Below, piece by piece: positions 27,045-35,198 of a stretch of 64,000 nucleotides of DNA. The stretch's first letter is position 1. Every line of letters begins with the position of its first letter. The notes beneath the pieces are model-generated. The model ran no database searches, was not told where the DNA came from, and saw only the letters and a program-made list of their open reading frames with translations. A program made the position numbers and the translations under genes. The DNA is taken from assembly GCF_019654975.1 (NCBI RefSeq), contig NZ_BPEW01000009.1:1-64000 (forward strand), written 5' to 3'. This DNA is from Shewanella sp. c952 (GTDB lineage Bacteria > Pseudomonadota > Gammaproteobacteria > Enterobacterales > Shewanellaceae).

Positions 27045-27503
27045 ATGTACACCATTGAAATAGAAGCAATTAGCGAGTTTACACCTGAAGTATTAGCACG
27101 CTTAGATCAAGCTTATGATGCTATCCCTGAGTTTGAACAACCATATTCAAGCCAAGAGATCAGCAGCCGCTTACTGTCTACGCCGGCATTATTACTCATT
27201 GCTAAAATTGAAGGCGAAGTCGCTGGCTTCAAACTTGGTTATCAAAATGCTGATGACACATTCTATAGCTGGTTAGGCGGTATAGTTCCTGACTATCGCG
27301 GCTTGGGCTTAGCTAAAAGCATGCTTGAATACCAAGAACATTGGGCAAAGCAACAAGGCTATAAACTGATGGAAGTGAAAACCCAAAACTGCTTCCCTGT
27401 AATGCTGAACATGTTGATCAACAACCAATACCAGATCACAGCCATGACTGCAGATAGCCAGCGCTTAAGTCAAAACAAACTGCACCTGCAAAAGCAGTTA
27501 TAA
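27045..27503 (+). CDS. GNAT-family N-acetyltransferase
   Basis: A 152-residue cytoplasmic acetyltransferase. The acetyl-CoA-binding motif A is VPDYRGLGLAKSMLEYQEHWAKQQG (about 85-109), preceded by beta-strand AGFKLGYQNADDTFYSWLGGI. It has one domain and no partner gene. The acceptor (small molecule, protein or drug) cannot be deduced. A -10-like TATAAT lies upstream at about 26961-26966. The tandem RyhB-like RNAs begin 65 bases after its stop. Confidence 0.85.
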   Translation: MYTIEIEAISEFTPEVLARLDQAYDAIPEFEQPYSSQEISSRLLSTPALLLIAKIEGEVAGFKLGYQNADDTFYSWLGGIVPDYRGLGLAKSMLEYQEHWAKQQGYKLMEVKTQNCFPVMLNMLINNQYQITAMTADSQRLSQNKLHLQKQL

Positions 27504-27533
27504 AAGTTTATCGAGTCCTTTACATAATAAAAC

Positions 27534-27563
27534 TTGCAAACACAAATGAGAATGATTATTATT
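27534..27563 (+). promoter_or_regulatory. Fur-controlled promoter of first RyhB-like RNA
   Basis: A -35 box TTGCAA (27534-27539), 17-base spacer and -10 box TATTAT (27557-27562). The Fur-box-like AAATGAGAATGATTATTATT (27544-27563) covers the -10, so iron-loaded Fur would shut the promoter. Confidence 0.75.
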
Positions 27564-27568
27564 AACTT

Positions 27569-27690
27569 GCGTTCCAGAACTCAGGTTAATGGTTAAAGTT
27601 CTCATCATCTTTAATGGTTAACGAGTTTTATTAAGCACGACATTGCTCACACACTCTTAAGTGGCCGGGATTTTTCCCCGGCTTTTTTTT
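27569..27690 (+). ncRNA. ryhB: RyhB-like iron-response small RNA, copy 1
   Basis: About 122 nt from the predicted start G27569 to the T-run. It carries the conserved RyhB seed region AAGCACGACATTGCTCACA (27633-27651), as in E. coli, and ends in a strong Rho-independent hairpin GCCGGG/CCCCGGC (27664-27682) plus eight T, the usual Hfq-binding tail. RyhB pairs with mRNAs for iron-using proteins and lowers their expression in iron starvation. The 5' part differs from the enterobacterial RNA and from copy 2. Confidence 0.88.
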
Positions 27691-27716
27691 GCCTGTAATT
27701 TGCCTCTATGACAATT

Positions 27717-27994
27717 ATACCAATCAGTATAAGAAGTTGATCTACTCAGAGCGTTTTTGGCAAGCTAATTCAAGGCAGGCTAATTCAAAGTGAGTAATGA
27801 CATAATGGTTATTCCCTTATGAGTTTATTCAACGTAGAAGTAGCAAGCCAAAAACACTCCTACAGGCGAGTTTTAGCGGCTCTGATACTGCGTTAATGAA
27901 CTTGAGCGTAGAATAACTATGCTCTTCATTCATCGCCTTGCTTCAAAGCCGCTAAACTCTCGCTGAGCGATCAAATCTTTATACTGATTGGTAT
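27717..27994. mobile_element. MITE-like element between the two RyhB copies
   Basis: A 278-base element bounded by 26-base terminal inverted repeats (27717-27742 and 27969-27994), matching at 23 of 26 positions and opening ATACCAATCAG. TTA flanks both outer ends if the element is taken as 27718-27993, a possible 3-base target duplication. It holds no reading frame but has internal inverted repeats (GCGAGTTTTAGCGGC/GCCGCTAAACTCTCGC). It is non-autonomous; the matching transposase is not in this window. Confidence 0.75.
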
Positions 27995-28101
27995 TACTCT
28001 CGTTACCGCAAAAAAACTCCAACTAAGCATCTGTAAATAAATGAATTACCTCAATAACGCACCATTTTAGTCAACTAATTACAGAATTATTTAAATAAAG
28101 C

Positions 28102-28130
28102 TTGCACAACCAAATGATAATGATTATTAT
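28102..28130 (+). promoter_or_regulatory. Fur-controlled promoter of second RyhB-like RNA
   Basis: A -35 box TTGCAC (28102-28107), 17-base spacer and -10 box TATTAT (28125-28130), with AAATGATAATGATTATTATT overlapping. This Fur box is closer to consensus (GATAATGATTAT) than that of copy 1. Confidence 0.78.
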
Positions 28131-28136
28131 TTACAT

Positions 28137-28306
28137 GCGTTCCAGAACTCATCAAAACTTAAAGGCATCTCATCTCCTGAAAGTTTGAGTTTTTTACCAA
28201 GTGCACTAGGTAACTGCTTATTTAGCATTAATTTATTGCGACTGGTTTTGCACGACATTGCTCACACACACTCTTTATAGCCAGAATTTTATTCTGGCTT
28301 TTTTTT
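28137..28306 (+). ncRNA. ryhB: RyhB-like iron-response small RNA, copy 2
   Basis: About 170 nt starting TGCGTTCCAGAACTCA like copy 1. The seed region GCACGACATTGCTCACACAC is at 28250-28269, and the terminator GCCAGAAT/ATTCTGGC (28280-28298) is followed by eight T. It is about 48 nt longer than copy 1 because of a different middle section. Same promoter geometry and Fur control. Two copies could give dose control or distinct target sets. Confidence 0.85.
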
Positions 28307-28370
28307 GCCTGAAATTCCTAACGCTATCGAGTAAATGCCTCTATTGTGAGCATCTTCGGCTAGACGGGTA

Positions 28371-28400
28371 TAAAAAAGCCAGAAGGAAAGTTCTGGCTTG
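28371..28400 (-). terminator. Terminator of the sigma-54 two-component operon
   Basis: AAGCCAGAA/TTCTGGCTT stem with a run of T on the minus strand, 28 bases after the sensor-kinase stop. Confidence 0.82.
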
Positions 28401-28427
28401 TTATATTGAGTTATCGATTAAGTCTAG

Positions 28428-30560
28428 CTAGTGCTGATCATCAGCACTGCCATGGAACTGCAGCCCTTCGTACGGAGTGTCGGTTTTCGCTTCAACCGCG
28501 GTATGGTAAAGGCCAATAGTAAACATACTGCCCTTACCCACCGTAGAGGTCACATCTATAGTGCCACCAATACGCTTGATGATACCGTAGCTTAAAGATA
28601 AGCCTAGACCCGTCCCATCTTTGCGAGTGGTGTAGAATGGATCGAAAATACGGTTAAGTTCCTCTTCCGGTATCCCCTTACCTTCGTCCTCTATCTCAAT
28701 CTTTACCCCTACCGGTTCGCCTCTTTGTACCCAGTCATAGGTGCGGATCCAGATCTGACCTTTGTCATTAATCGCATGAGCAGCATTAACAACTATGTTA
28801 ATAAGCACCTGTAACAGCTGTGGACGGTTAACCTGAATTGGATAACTAGCGTTGAGTTCTTGATTCAGCACCACTTCCTGCTTATGTATTGAGTGGCGAA
28901 CGAGCACTAACATCTCTTCAATAATCGGCGTGATCTGGTGCATCTCTAACGGCGCATTGAACTCACCAGGACGGCTATACTGCAATAAACTGCGAATAAT
29001 GGTACTGATACGGCCTACCTGTTGGATGACAAGTTCAATCTCCTCTTCGACAACATCGGCATTATCGCCCAACTCATACTTTAGCAGCTCCATATTACCG
29101 AGGATCACCGCTGTCGGGTTATTGATCTCATGGGCGATACCCGCGGTCAATTCACCAAGTGCTGTTAGCTTTTCATTGATAACCAGTTGCTGACGAGTCT
29201 CATTAAGCAAGGCGACGTTGGCTTGTAGTTCTTCGGTTTTTTCCTGCAAGCTACGAGTACGCTCTTCAACTTTAACCTCGAGTTGCTCTGCGGCGGCTTG
29301 AATTTGAGTATTACGTCGCTGCAGCAAATCGAGCATGCGGTCAAACTGTTCAGCCAGATTAGACAACTCGTTACCGCTATCAAGACCTAAGGAGCCGATA
29401 CGAAGGTTTCGGCCTGATTGCACCGCTTTCACTACATGGTGAATACGCTCAATCGGTTGTAATAGGCTATAGGCACCACGGTAAACTAACCAACCAGAAA
29501 CCAGTAATACCAGCATCAAGATGGTACCCAGTTCAATAATATTCAGCAGGTAATTATGAATAAACGGTGACTCAGAGAAACCGGTATAGATCATCCCAAT
29601 ACGTTTCCCCTGCACATCCTCTAAAGGCGCGTAAGCGGAGATAAACCAATCATTAAATACAAAGGCACGATCGACCCACAGCAATCCTTGATTCAAAACT
29701 TTTTCGCGCACCTCTGAAGACACCAGACTCCCGAGCGCTCGGCCACGTTTATCATCATCTTTAGGGAAAAAGTGCAGCGGTACGTTGGTACTGATGCGAA
29801 TGTTATCGAGGAAAATCGTCACCGTACCAATAGAGCGCTCAGGTAAGGTACCTTTGTCATAAACCAGATCGCGAATATGATCAACAATACGGGTATCTCG
29901 ATTCAACAAAATCCCGCCATCGAGATACCAAGCCACATGTCCATTGGCATCAGGAATTGGTAGTAACGAGCGACTCAACAGCCCGCGTTTTTCATCAACT
30001 TTACTCGGTTCCTGTGCCCGCTGAGTTTTCATTACGGTCACTTTCGCCCGCTCAGCTAATGCAGGATCGATACGAGACAATCGACTTGGCGATAACACCA
30101 TCAAACCTGAAAACGGTTTGTCGTCTTCAATATGTGGCAGCATCTGCCGCAGATCAGGGTCGGCTGCCGCTTCAGCTACAGTAATCAAGCGCAGAAAATC
30201 GAGATCTAACTCAGTTTTGGTAAGCGCTAACTGCTGCTGCAATGCTTTCCTTGTTGCACGTGCATTAGGATCTAACTCTCGAAACTCATTTTGAAAACTC
30301 CAAGACTTCATCACCAATTCAAGTCGTTTCTCTTGAATTGTTTGCACTGACTCCAAGGTATTATTGGCGACAGTTAAGTCCGCCTTTACTTTCATAAACA
30401 GCTGTTTACCGGTGTAACTGATATTCCAATAAATGGTAATAAACACTAGGCTGACAAGTGTTAACAAGATCGGTAACAAGGTGAGAATAAGAATGCGATA
30501 ACGCACCTTAGCCTGCATCTGCTGCCAACTAACACCAAATATATTGGAAAAAAATGACAC
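28428..30560 (-). CDS. Membrane sensor histidine kinase (NtrC-system partner)
   Basis: A 710-residue kinase. Order: transmembrane helix 1 (about 22-45), a long periplasmic sensor of Cache type to about 335, transmembrane helix 2 (IIELGTILMLVLLVSGWLVY), HAMP-like linker, coiled coil (about 400-455), HisKA with the phosphorylated His in ELTAGIAHEINNP (about 475) and an HATPase domain (NIVVNAAHAIN, DEGKGIPEE, GTGLGLSLSYG). The layout is like DctB. GTG start with AGGAGAG upstream. It lies 22 bases after the sigma-54 regulator gene, so they are one operon. The signal is unknown; the neighbouring tungstate and cofactor genes make an oxyanion or a respiratory substrate possible. Confidence 0.9.
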   Translation of the reverse strand: MSFFSNIFGVSWQQMQAKVRYRILILTLLPILLTLVSLVFITIYWNISYTGKQLFMKVKADLTVANNTLESVQTIQEKRLELVMKSWSFQNEFRELDPNARATRKALQQQLALTKTELDLDFLRLITVAEAAADPDLRQMLPHIEDDKPFSGLMVLSPSRLSRIDPALAERAKVTVMKTQRAQEPSKVDEKRGLLSRSLLPIPDANGHVAWYLDGGILLNRDTRIVDHIRDLVYDKGTLPERSIGTVTIFLDNIRISTNVPLHFFPKDDDKRGRALGSLVSSEVREKVLNQGLLWVDRAFVFNDWFISAYAPLEDVQGKRIGMIYTGFSESPFIHNYLLNIIELGTILMLVLLVSGWLVYRGAYSLLQPIERIHHVVKAVQSGRNLRIGSLGLDSGNELSNLAEQFDRMLDLLQRRNTQIQAAAEQLEVKVEERTRSLQEKTEELQANVALLNETRQQLVINEKLTALGELTAGIAHEINNPTAVILGNMELLKYELGDNADVVEEEIELVIQQVGRISTIIRSLLQYSRPGEFNAPLEMHQITPIIEEMLVLVRHSIHKQEVVLNQELNASYPIQVNRPQLLQVLINIVVNAAHAINDKGQIWIRTYDWVQRGEPVGVKIEIEDEGKGIPEEELNRIFDPFYTTRKDGTGLGLSLSYGIIKRIGGTIDVTSTVGKGSMFTIGLYHTAVEAKTDTPYEGLQFHGSADDQH

Positions 30561-30582
30561 CTAAACTCTCCTGCCCAATGGC

Positions 30583-31965
30583 TTATTCTTCAATATTCTT
30601 TTCACCGCCAAACCACTCTTTATACTTGCGGTCTAGCGTTTTACGCGATACACCAAGATCTCTTGCTGCAGCTGATTTATTACCACCGTGTATATCGACA
30701 ACGCGGGTCACATGGTCACGTTCAACATCCTTTAACGCCCATTGCAGCGGGTAACCAGATTCTGCCACCATCTCTGCTTTAGGCTGAGCTTTCCAGTACT
30801 CTGCAGGTGGCTTGCCGAGCAATATACAGCGTTCAATCATATTTCGCAGCTCACGGATATTACCTGGCCATTCATGTTGCTGCAGTTTAAGCATATCTTC
30901 ATGGCTCCATACCACCTCTTTAACGCCAAGCTCAGAGGCTAACTGGCAGGTAAAGTGATGGGTCAGCTCTACAATATCTTCAGGTCTATCACGCAGTGGT
31001 GGGATCACAATATCAAGCACGTTGAGGCGGTAGTATAGGTCACGCCTAAAGTTACCCTCTTCAACCTCCTCAGATAACTTGCGGTTAGTCGCCGCTAGCA
31101 CCCGGACATCAATATTAATCTCTTTCTCACTGCCGACGGGTCTAATGGTTCTTTGCTCTAACACTCGCAGTAACGCTGTCTGCATTTTTAGCGGCATCTC
31201 GCCGATCTCATCGAGAAAAATAGTACCGCCCGAAGCAAAACTAAACAAACCTTCGCGATTACCTTTTGCGCCAGTAAAAGAGCCCGCGGAGTGACCAAAT
31301 AACTCACTTTCTAATAATTCTGGAGCGATGGCACCACAATTAACCGCCACAAATGGCCCTTGGCGACCACTCAATGTATGCAGCTGTCTGGCCACCAACT
31401 CCTTACCTGTGCCTGACTCACCTTCAATCAAGACCACGGCATTGGTTGGCGCCACACGCGCAATCACATCTTTTACTTCAGTCATCGCATCGCTCTGACC
31501 AATAATGGTAGAGGATTGATTAAAAGAGACTTCGCGGCGCAGCATTAAGTTTTCTCGCTTGAGTAAGCGACGCTCAATACAGCGATCGACGGCTTTCATC
31601 ATCTGCTCTAGATGGAACGGCTTCATAATAAAATCAGATGCACCTGCGCGCAGTGCTTTTATTGCCACATCCATATCGGCATAACCGGTCATAAAGATGA
31701 TGTCAGATCGTCGCTCTTGATCATTGAGTGCTTCGTGCCATTCAATGCCTGAACGCCCAGGTAAGCGAATATCTACAATAAGCAGGTCAAAGTGACAGCG
31801 TGAGCGTAACTGTTCTGCGTCCTCCACACTGGAAGCGGTTTCCACCAGCGCAAACTTCTTTGCCAGTGCCTTTTTCAAAAAGCTGCGCATACCAGGTTCA
31901 TCGTCGACAATTAGTACTGATACAGCGGAAGGAATTGGCTTCATAGTATTTACTCTCTGGCTCAT
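30583..31965 (-). CDS. Sigma-54-dependent response regulator, NtrC family
   Basis: A 460-residue activator: receiver domain with phosphoacceptor Asp65 (LLIVDIRLPG), AAA+ domain with Walker A GESGTGKE, the sigma-54 contact loop as GSFTGA (a tolerated variant of GAFTGA), Walker B GGTIFLDEIGEM and arginine finger region, then a Fis-type helix-turn-helix (GGNKSAAARDLGVSRKTLDRKY). It has everything needed to open sigma-54 promoters. ATG 31965 has AGGA; another in-frame ATG at 31944 also has a ribosome site. Divergent from tupA, whose upstream region has a -24/-12 promoter, making tupA a likely target. Confidence 0.93.
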   Translation of the reverse strand: MSQRVNTMKPIPSAVSVLIVDDEPGMRSFLKKALAKKFALVETASSVEDAEQLRSRCHFDLLIVDIRLPGRSGIEWHEALNDQERRSDIIFMTGYADMDVAIKALRAGASDFIMKPFHLEQMMKAVDRCIERRLLKRENLMLRREVSFNQSSTIIGQSDAMTEVKDVIARVAPTNAVVLIEGESGTGKELVARQLHTLSGRQGPFVAVNCGAIAPELLESELFGHSAGSFTGAKGNREGLFSFASGGTIFLDEIGEMPLKMQTALLRVLEQRTIRPVGSEKEINIDVRVLAATNRKLSEEVEEGNFRRDLYYRLNVLDIVIPPLRDRPEDIVELTHHFTCQLASELGVKEVVWSHEDMLKLQQHEWPGNIRELRNMIERCILLGKPPAEYWKAQPKAEMVAESGYPLQWALKDVERDHVTRVVDIHGGNKSAAARDLGVSRKTLDRKYKEWFGGEKNIEE

Positions 31966-32149
31966 CTTGTCTTAAACAGGACATTTTGACTCATAATGAA
32001 CAAAGTCTACCACCTAACGGCTGGAAATAGGTCACTATGAACCACGGTTTAGCGACGTTGGGACATATTGTCTGAATGCTTTTTGATAAGCATGGGATCA
32101 AGCTCACACTTAAGCGACTGATGTGATACAAAATCCTCGAATATATAAA

Positions 32150-32165
32150 TGGCATCAAACTTGCT
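32150..32165 (+). promoter_or_regulatory. Sigma-54 (-24/-12) promoter upstream of tupA
   Basis: TGGCATCAAACTTGCT keeps both invariant dinucleotides (GG and GC) at the required 10-base gap, and matches the consensus TGGCAYR-N4-TTGCW at all but one position. Transcription would start near 32176, leaving a leader of about 69 bases before the tupA ATG. A small dyad, GACA-TAT-TGTC (about 32067-32077), upstream could be an activator site. Confidence 0.7.
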
Positions 32166-32244
32166 CTTGTTTGCATAAGTGATATCACTTTTCAGTGGGT
32201 ACTCAGGTATAGAGCAACCCATTTATATTTGCCAAGGAGTAAAA

Positions 32245-33057
32245 ATGTTAAACCTTAAACGCGTTATTGGTCTTGCTGTGACTGCTGCATTGTTTGTTGG
32301 AATGCCTGTTCAAGCCAATGAAGTTATTAAGCTAGCAACCACTACCAGTACTGAAAACTCAGGCTTGTTGAAGAACCTTTTACCTACTTTTGAAGCCGAA
32401 ACCGGTTATAAAGTTCAGGTGATTGCAACAGGAACTGGTAAAGCCCTTAAACTTGCTCGCCAAGGTGATGTTGATGTTGTAATGACACATGCACCAGCAG
32501 CTGAAGCTAAGTTCGTTTCAGAAGGTTATGGCAGACTTCCACGTGGGATAATGGAAAACGATTTTGTTATCTTAGGTCCAAAAAATGACCCTGCTAAAAT
32601 TCGCCCGAGTGATTCAGCTGAAGCGGCATTTGCCAAAATAGCTAAATCAGGTGCGCCTTTCATTTCTCGTGGTGACAATTCAGGCACCAATATGAAAGAG
32701 CTTATTCTTTGGAATAAGGCCGATGTTAAACCAGACTTTGCTGGCTATACTTCAGTTGGCCAAGGCATGGGCAAAACACTATTAATGGCAAACGAATTAC
32801 AAGGTTATACACTTTCTGACCGTGGCACTTTTGTTGCCTACTCAGGTAAGATTGACCTAGCTGTAGATTTTGATGGTGGTAAAGCACTCGCTAACCCTTA
32901 TCAAATTATGCTGATCAATGCTGAAAAATACCCAGATTTGAACCATAAAGGGGCTAAAGCATTAAGTGATTGGTTGATCGGCGCAGAAGCGCAAGGGATG
33001 ATCAATAACTATAAAGTTCAGGGAGAACAATTGTTCAAGGCAACTTATAGCGAATGA
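32245..33057 (+). CDS. tupA: Tungstate-binding periplasmic protein of ABC importer
   Basis: A 270-residue exported protein (signal cut after VQA) of the TupA/extracellular-binding type. The ligand motif region KLATTTSTENSGLLKNLLP is typical of TupA, and later segments DVDVVMTHAPAAE and SRGDNSGTNMKE match. TupA proteins bind tungstate far more tightly than molybdate. Start at ATG 32245, five bases after AAGGAGT. It is first of tupABC and the stop overlaps tupB by four bases. The general family also includes WtpA and ModA; the short TTTSTENSGL motif favours TupA. Confidence 0.9.
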   Translation: MLNLKRVIGLAVTAALFVGMPVQANEVIKLATTTSTENSGLLKNLLPTFEAETGYKVQVIATGTGKALKLARQGDVDVVMTHAPAAEAKFVSEGYGRLPRGIMENDFVILGPKNDPAKIRPSDSAEAAFAKIAKSGAPFISRGDNSGTNMKELILWNKADVKPDFAGYTSVGQGMGKTLLMANELQGYTLSDRGTFVAYSGKIDLAVDFDGGKALANPYQIMLINAEKYPDLNHKGAKALSDWLIGAEAQGMINNYKVQGEQLFKATYSE

Positions 33058-33761
33058 ATGAAGGCTGGTTAGCCCTAACACAGCAGGCGTTAAGCCTGCT
33101 GTTTTCATTGGATCCAGAAGTCTGGTCCATTATATCGGTATCTTTTTCAGTATCATTTGCAGCATTAGCTATCACCTTGCTGCCCTCTATGGTACTCGGC
33201 TTTCTGCTGGCTTTTTCTCGCTTCCGCGGCCGCTGGCTGGTGACCAACCTGATTCAAACCCTGCAATCTGTACCCACTGTTGTCATCGGACTTTTAGTCT
33301 ACCTGCTGCTCACTCGTATGGGCCCACTTGGCGATCTTAAATGGTTATTCACCCAAAAAGGCATGATTTTAGGGCAGATGATGATTTGTGCGCCGGTACT
33401 TGTCGCCATGAGCCAAGCCGCATTCACCAGTGTTGACCGCCGAGCATGGGAAACCTCTCGCACACTAGGTGCACCGTGGTATAGCGCTATCTGGGCCGTT
33501 TGTCGCGAGTTAAAAGTGCCACTATTACTCGCTATCATCGCTGCATTTAGTCGTATTCTGACTGAAGTGGGTTGTTCGATGATGGTTGGCGGCAACATTG
33601 CCGGTGTCACCCGAAATATCCCAACTGCTATCGCCCTAGAAACCAGTAAAGGTGACTTTGCTCAAGCCATTGCGCTTGGTCTAGTCCTGCTAGTATTAGC
33701 ACTAGTGCTAAACTTTGCCTTAGGTACCCTAAGAGGCAAAGCTGAGCCGAGGAGTCATTAA
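33054..33761 (+). CDS. tupB: Tungstate ABC importer permease
   Basis: A 235-residue inner-membrane permease with about five helices. The ABC coupling (EAA-type) loop is RRAWETSRTLGAPWYSAIWAVCRELKVPLLLA (about 135-166). The C-terminus GGNIAGVTRNIPTAIALETSKGDF is characteristic of tungstate permeases. Its ATG overlaps the tupA stop (ATGA), ensuring coupled translation. It works as a homodimer with TupC. Confidence 0.9.
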   Translation: MNEGWLALTQQALSLLFSLDPEVWSIISVSFSVSFAALAITLLPSMVLGFLLAFSRFRGRWLVTNLIQTLQSVPTVVIGLLVYLLLTRMGPLGDLKWLFTQKGMILGQMMICAPVLVAMSQAAFTSVDRRAWETSRTLGAPWYSAIWAVCRELKVPLLLAIIAAFSRILTEVGCSMMVGGNIAGVTRNIPTAIALETSKGDFAQAIALGLVLLVLALVLNFALGTLRGKAEPRSH

Positions 33762-33766
33762 TCAGC

Positions 33767-34486
33767 ATGGCAAAAATTATTGCACAAGATCTTGAGATGC
33801 GATTTGGTGATAAACATCTGTTTAGCGCCGCCGAACTGATATTTTCGCAAAACCAAGTTATCCACCTGCAAGGTGACAATGGCTGTGGCAAGACCACATT
33901 AATGAAATTACTGGCGGGATTGATTAAGCCAACTCAAGGGCAAGTGCAAGCGATTGGCTACTCACTCGCTCCTTGGTGGCGCAGTAACTCCATCGTTGGT
34001 AAGGCGCTTTATCTGCATCAACATCCATATCTATTTGATGGCACAGTGCTTTACAATCTCACCTACCCAAAAGCCTTTTCAGATAACGATAAAGTCAAGC
34101 TTAACACTCGCACAGAACAAGCGATTGAGATGGCGCAATTAGGCCACTTGTTAGGCCAATCTGCCTCAAGTTTATCGGGTGGTGAGCGACAAAGATTGGC
34201 AATAGCACGCGCTTGGATTGTCGAGCCTAAGCTAATGATGCTCGATGAGCCGACATCAAACATGGATAAGCACTCACAACATCTGGTATTGCAGATGGTC
34301 GCCGACCTTAAAAAACAGGGTACAGGCATGATCATTAGTAGCCATCAGTCGTGTATGCTGACCCAAATATGCGACCATGTATGGCTTATCGATAACAATA
34401 AAATAAGCAATAATGATAAGGTGCCTGAAGCACCACCTACATTAGCAGTTCATATTAATCCTAATATGCTCAACAATATGGCCTAA
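33767..34486 (+). CDS. tupC: Tungstate ABC importer ATP-binding protein
   Basis: A 239-residue ABC ATPase with Walker A GDNGCGKT (about 39-46), signature LSGGERQRLAIARAW, Walker B LMMLDEPTSNMD and switch His in ISSHQ. It starts five bases after tupB. The C-terminal tail of ~30 residues is variable and without a recognised regulatory domain, unlike ModC, which ends in a molybdate-binding domain. Confidence 0.9.
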   Translation: MAKIIAQDLEMRFGDKHLFSAAELIFSQNQVIHLQGDNGCGKTTLMKLLAGLIKPTQGQVQAIGYSLAPWWRSNSIVGKALYLHQHPYLFDGTVLYNLTYPKAFSDNDKVKLNTRTEQAIEMAQLGHLLGQSASSLSGGERQRLAIARAWIVEPKLMMLDEPTSNMDKHSQHLVLQMVADLKKQGTGMIISSHQSCMLTQICDHVWLIDNNKISNNDKVPEAPPTLAVHINPNMLNNMA

Positions 34487-34583
34487 TAGCTGTACTAAAA
34501 TTGCTACCTCGCCAGCATTAAGTTGCTTTGCGTCGGAGTATGATTGCTATTGTTAAGTAAGCCCCTAATAACAGGAAGAAGTG

Positions 34584-35198
34584 ATGACGATAACGATCGA
34601 TGCAGTGATCCTCGCCGGCGGTATGGCCAGACGTATGGGCGGCAACGATAAAGGCTTAGTTGAATTAGAAAGCCAGCCGATGATAAAACATGCAATTGAC
34701 AGGGTAAATCCTCAAGTTAAGGAGATCCTGATCAACGCAAACCGTAATCAAAAGGTGTATTCTGAATTCGGCTTTGAGGTCATCAGTGATCAAGACAGCG
34801 GCTATCTTGGCCCGTTAGCAGGCATGATCACTGCCATGAGTCACACACAAGCAGACTATTTAATGGTCGTGCCTTGCGATTGTCCGTTGTTACCGAGTGA
34901 TTTAGTCAGCAGAATGCTGGCGCAGTTGACCGCGGAAGATGCAGAGCTTGCAGTTGCAAGCGATGGTAAACGCGAACAACCCGTAGTGATGTTATTAAAG
35001 CCGAGTTTACGTGCATCAATGAAAGCATTTTTAGATGCTGGCGAACGCAAAATCGATTTTTGGTACGCCAAGCACAATTACGTAGTGACTGATTTCAGCG
35101 ACCAGCCGAATGCCTTTATTAACGTCAATACGCCAGAACAGAAGCAGCAACTTAGCGAAGCTATCGCCAACGAAAAGAATAACCTGAGGTGTAAATGA
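34584..35198 (+). CDS. mobA: Molybdenum cofactor guanylyltransferase
   Basis: A 204-residue enzyme that attaches GMP from GTP to Mo-molybdopterin, forming the MGD cofactor used by DMSO-reductase-family enzymes. The N-terminal nucleotide-binding motif [17 protein letters not shown] is diagnostic. Further motifs are [14 protein letters not shown] and [12 protein letters not shown] 34584 follows AGGAAG; a GTG one codon earlier is possible. The stop overlaps the next gene by four bases. Confidence 0.95.
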   Translation: MTITIDAVILAGGMARRMGGNDKGLVELESQPMIKHAIDRVNPQVKEILINANRNQKVYSEFGFEVISDQDSGYLGPLAGMITAMSHTQADYLMVVPCDCPLLPSDLVSRMLAQLTAEDAELAVASDGKREQPVVMLLKPSLRASMKAFLDAGERKIDFWYAKHNYVVTDFSDQPNAFINVNTPEQKQQLSEAIANEKNNLRCK

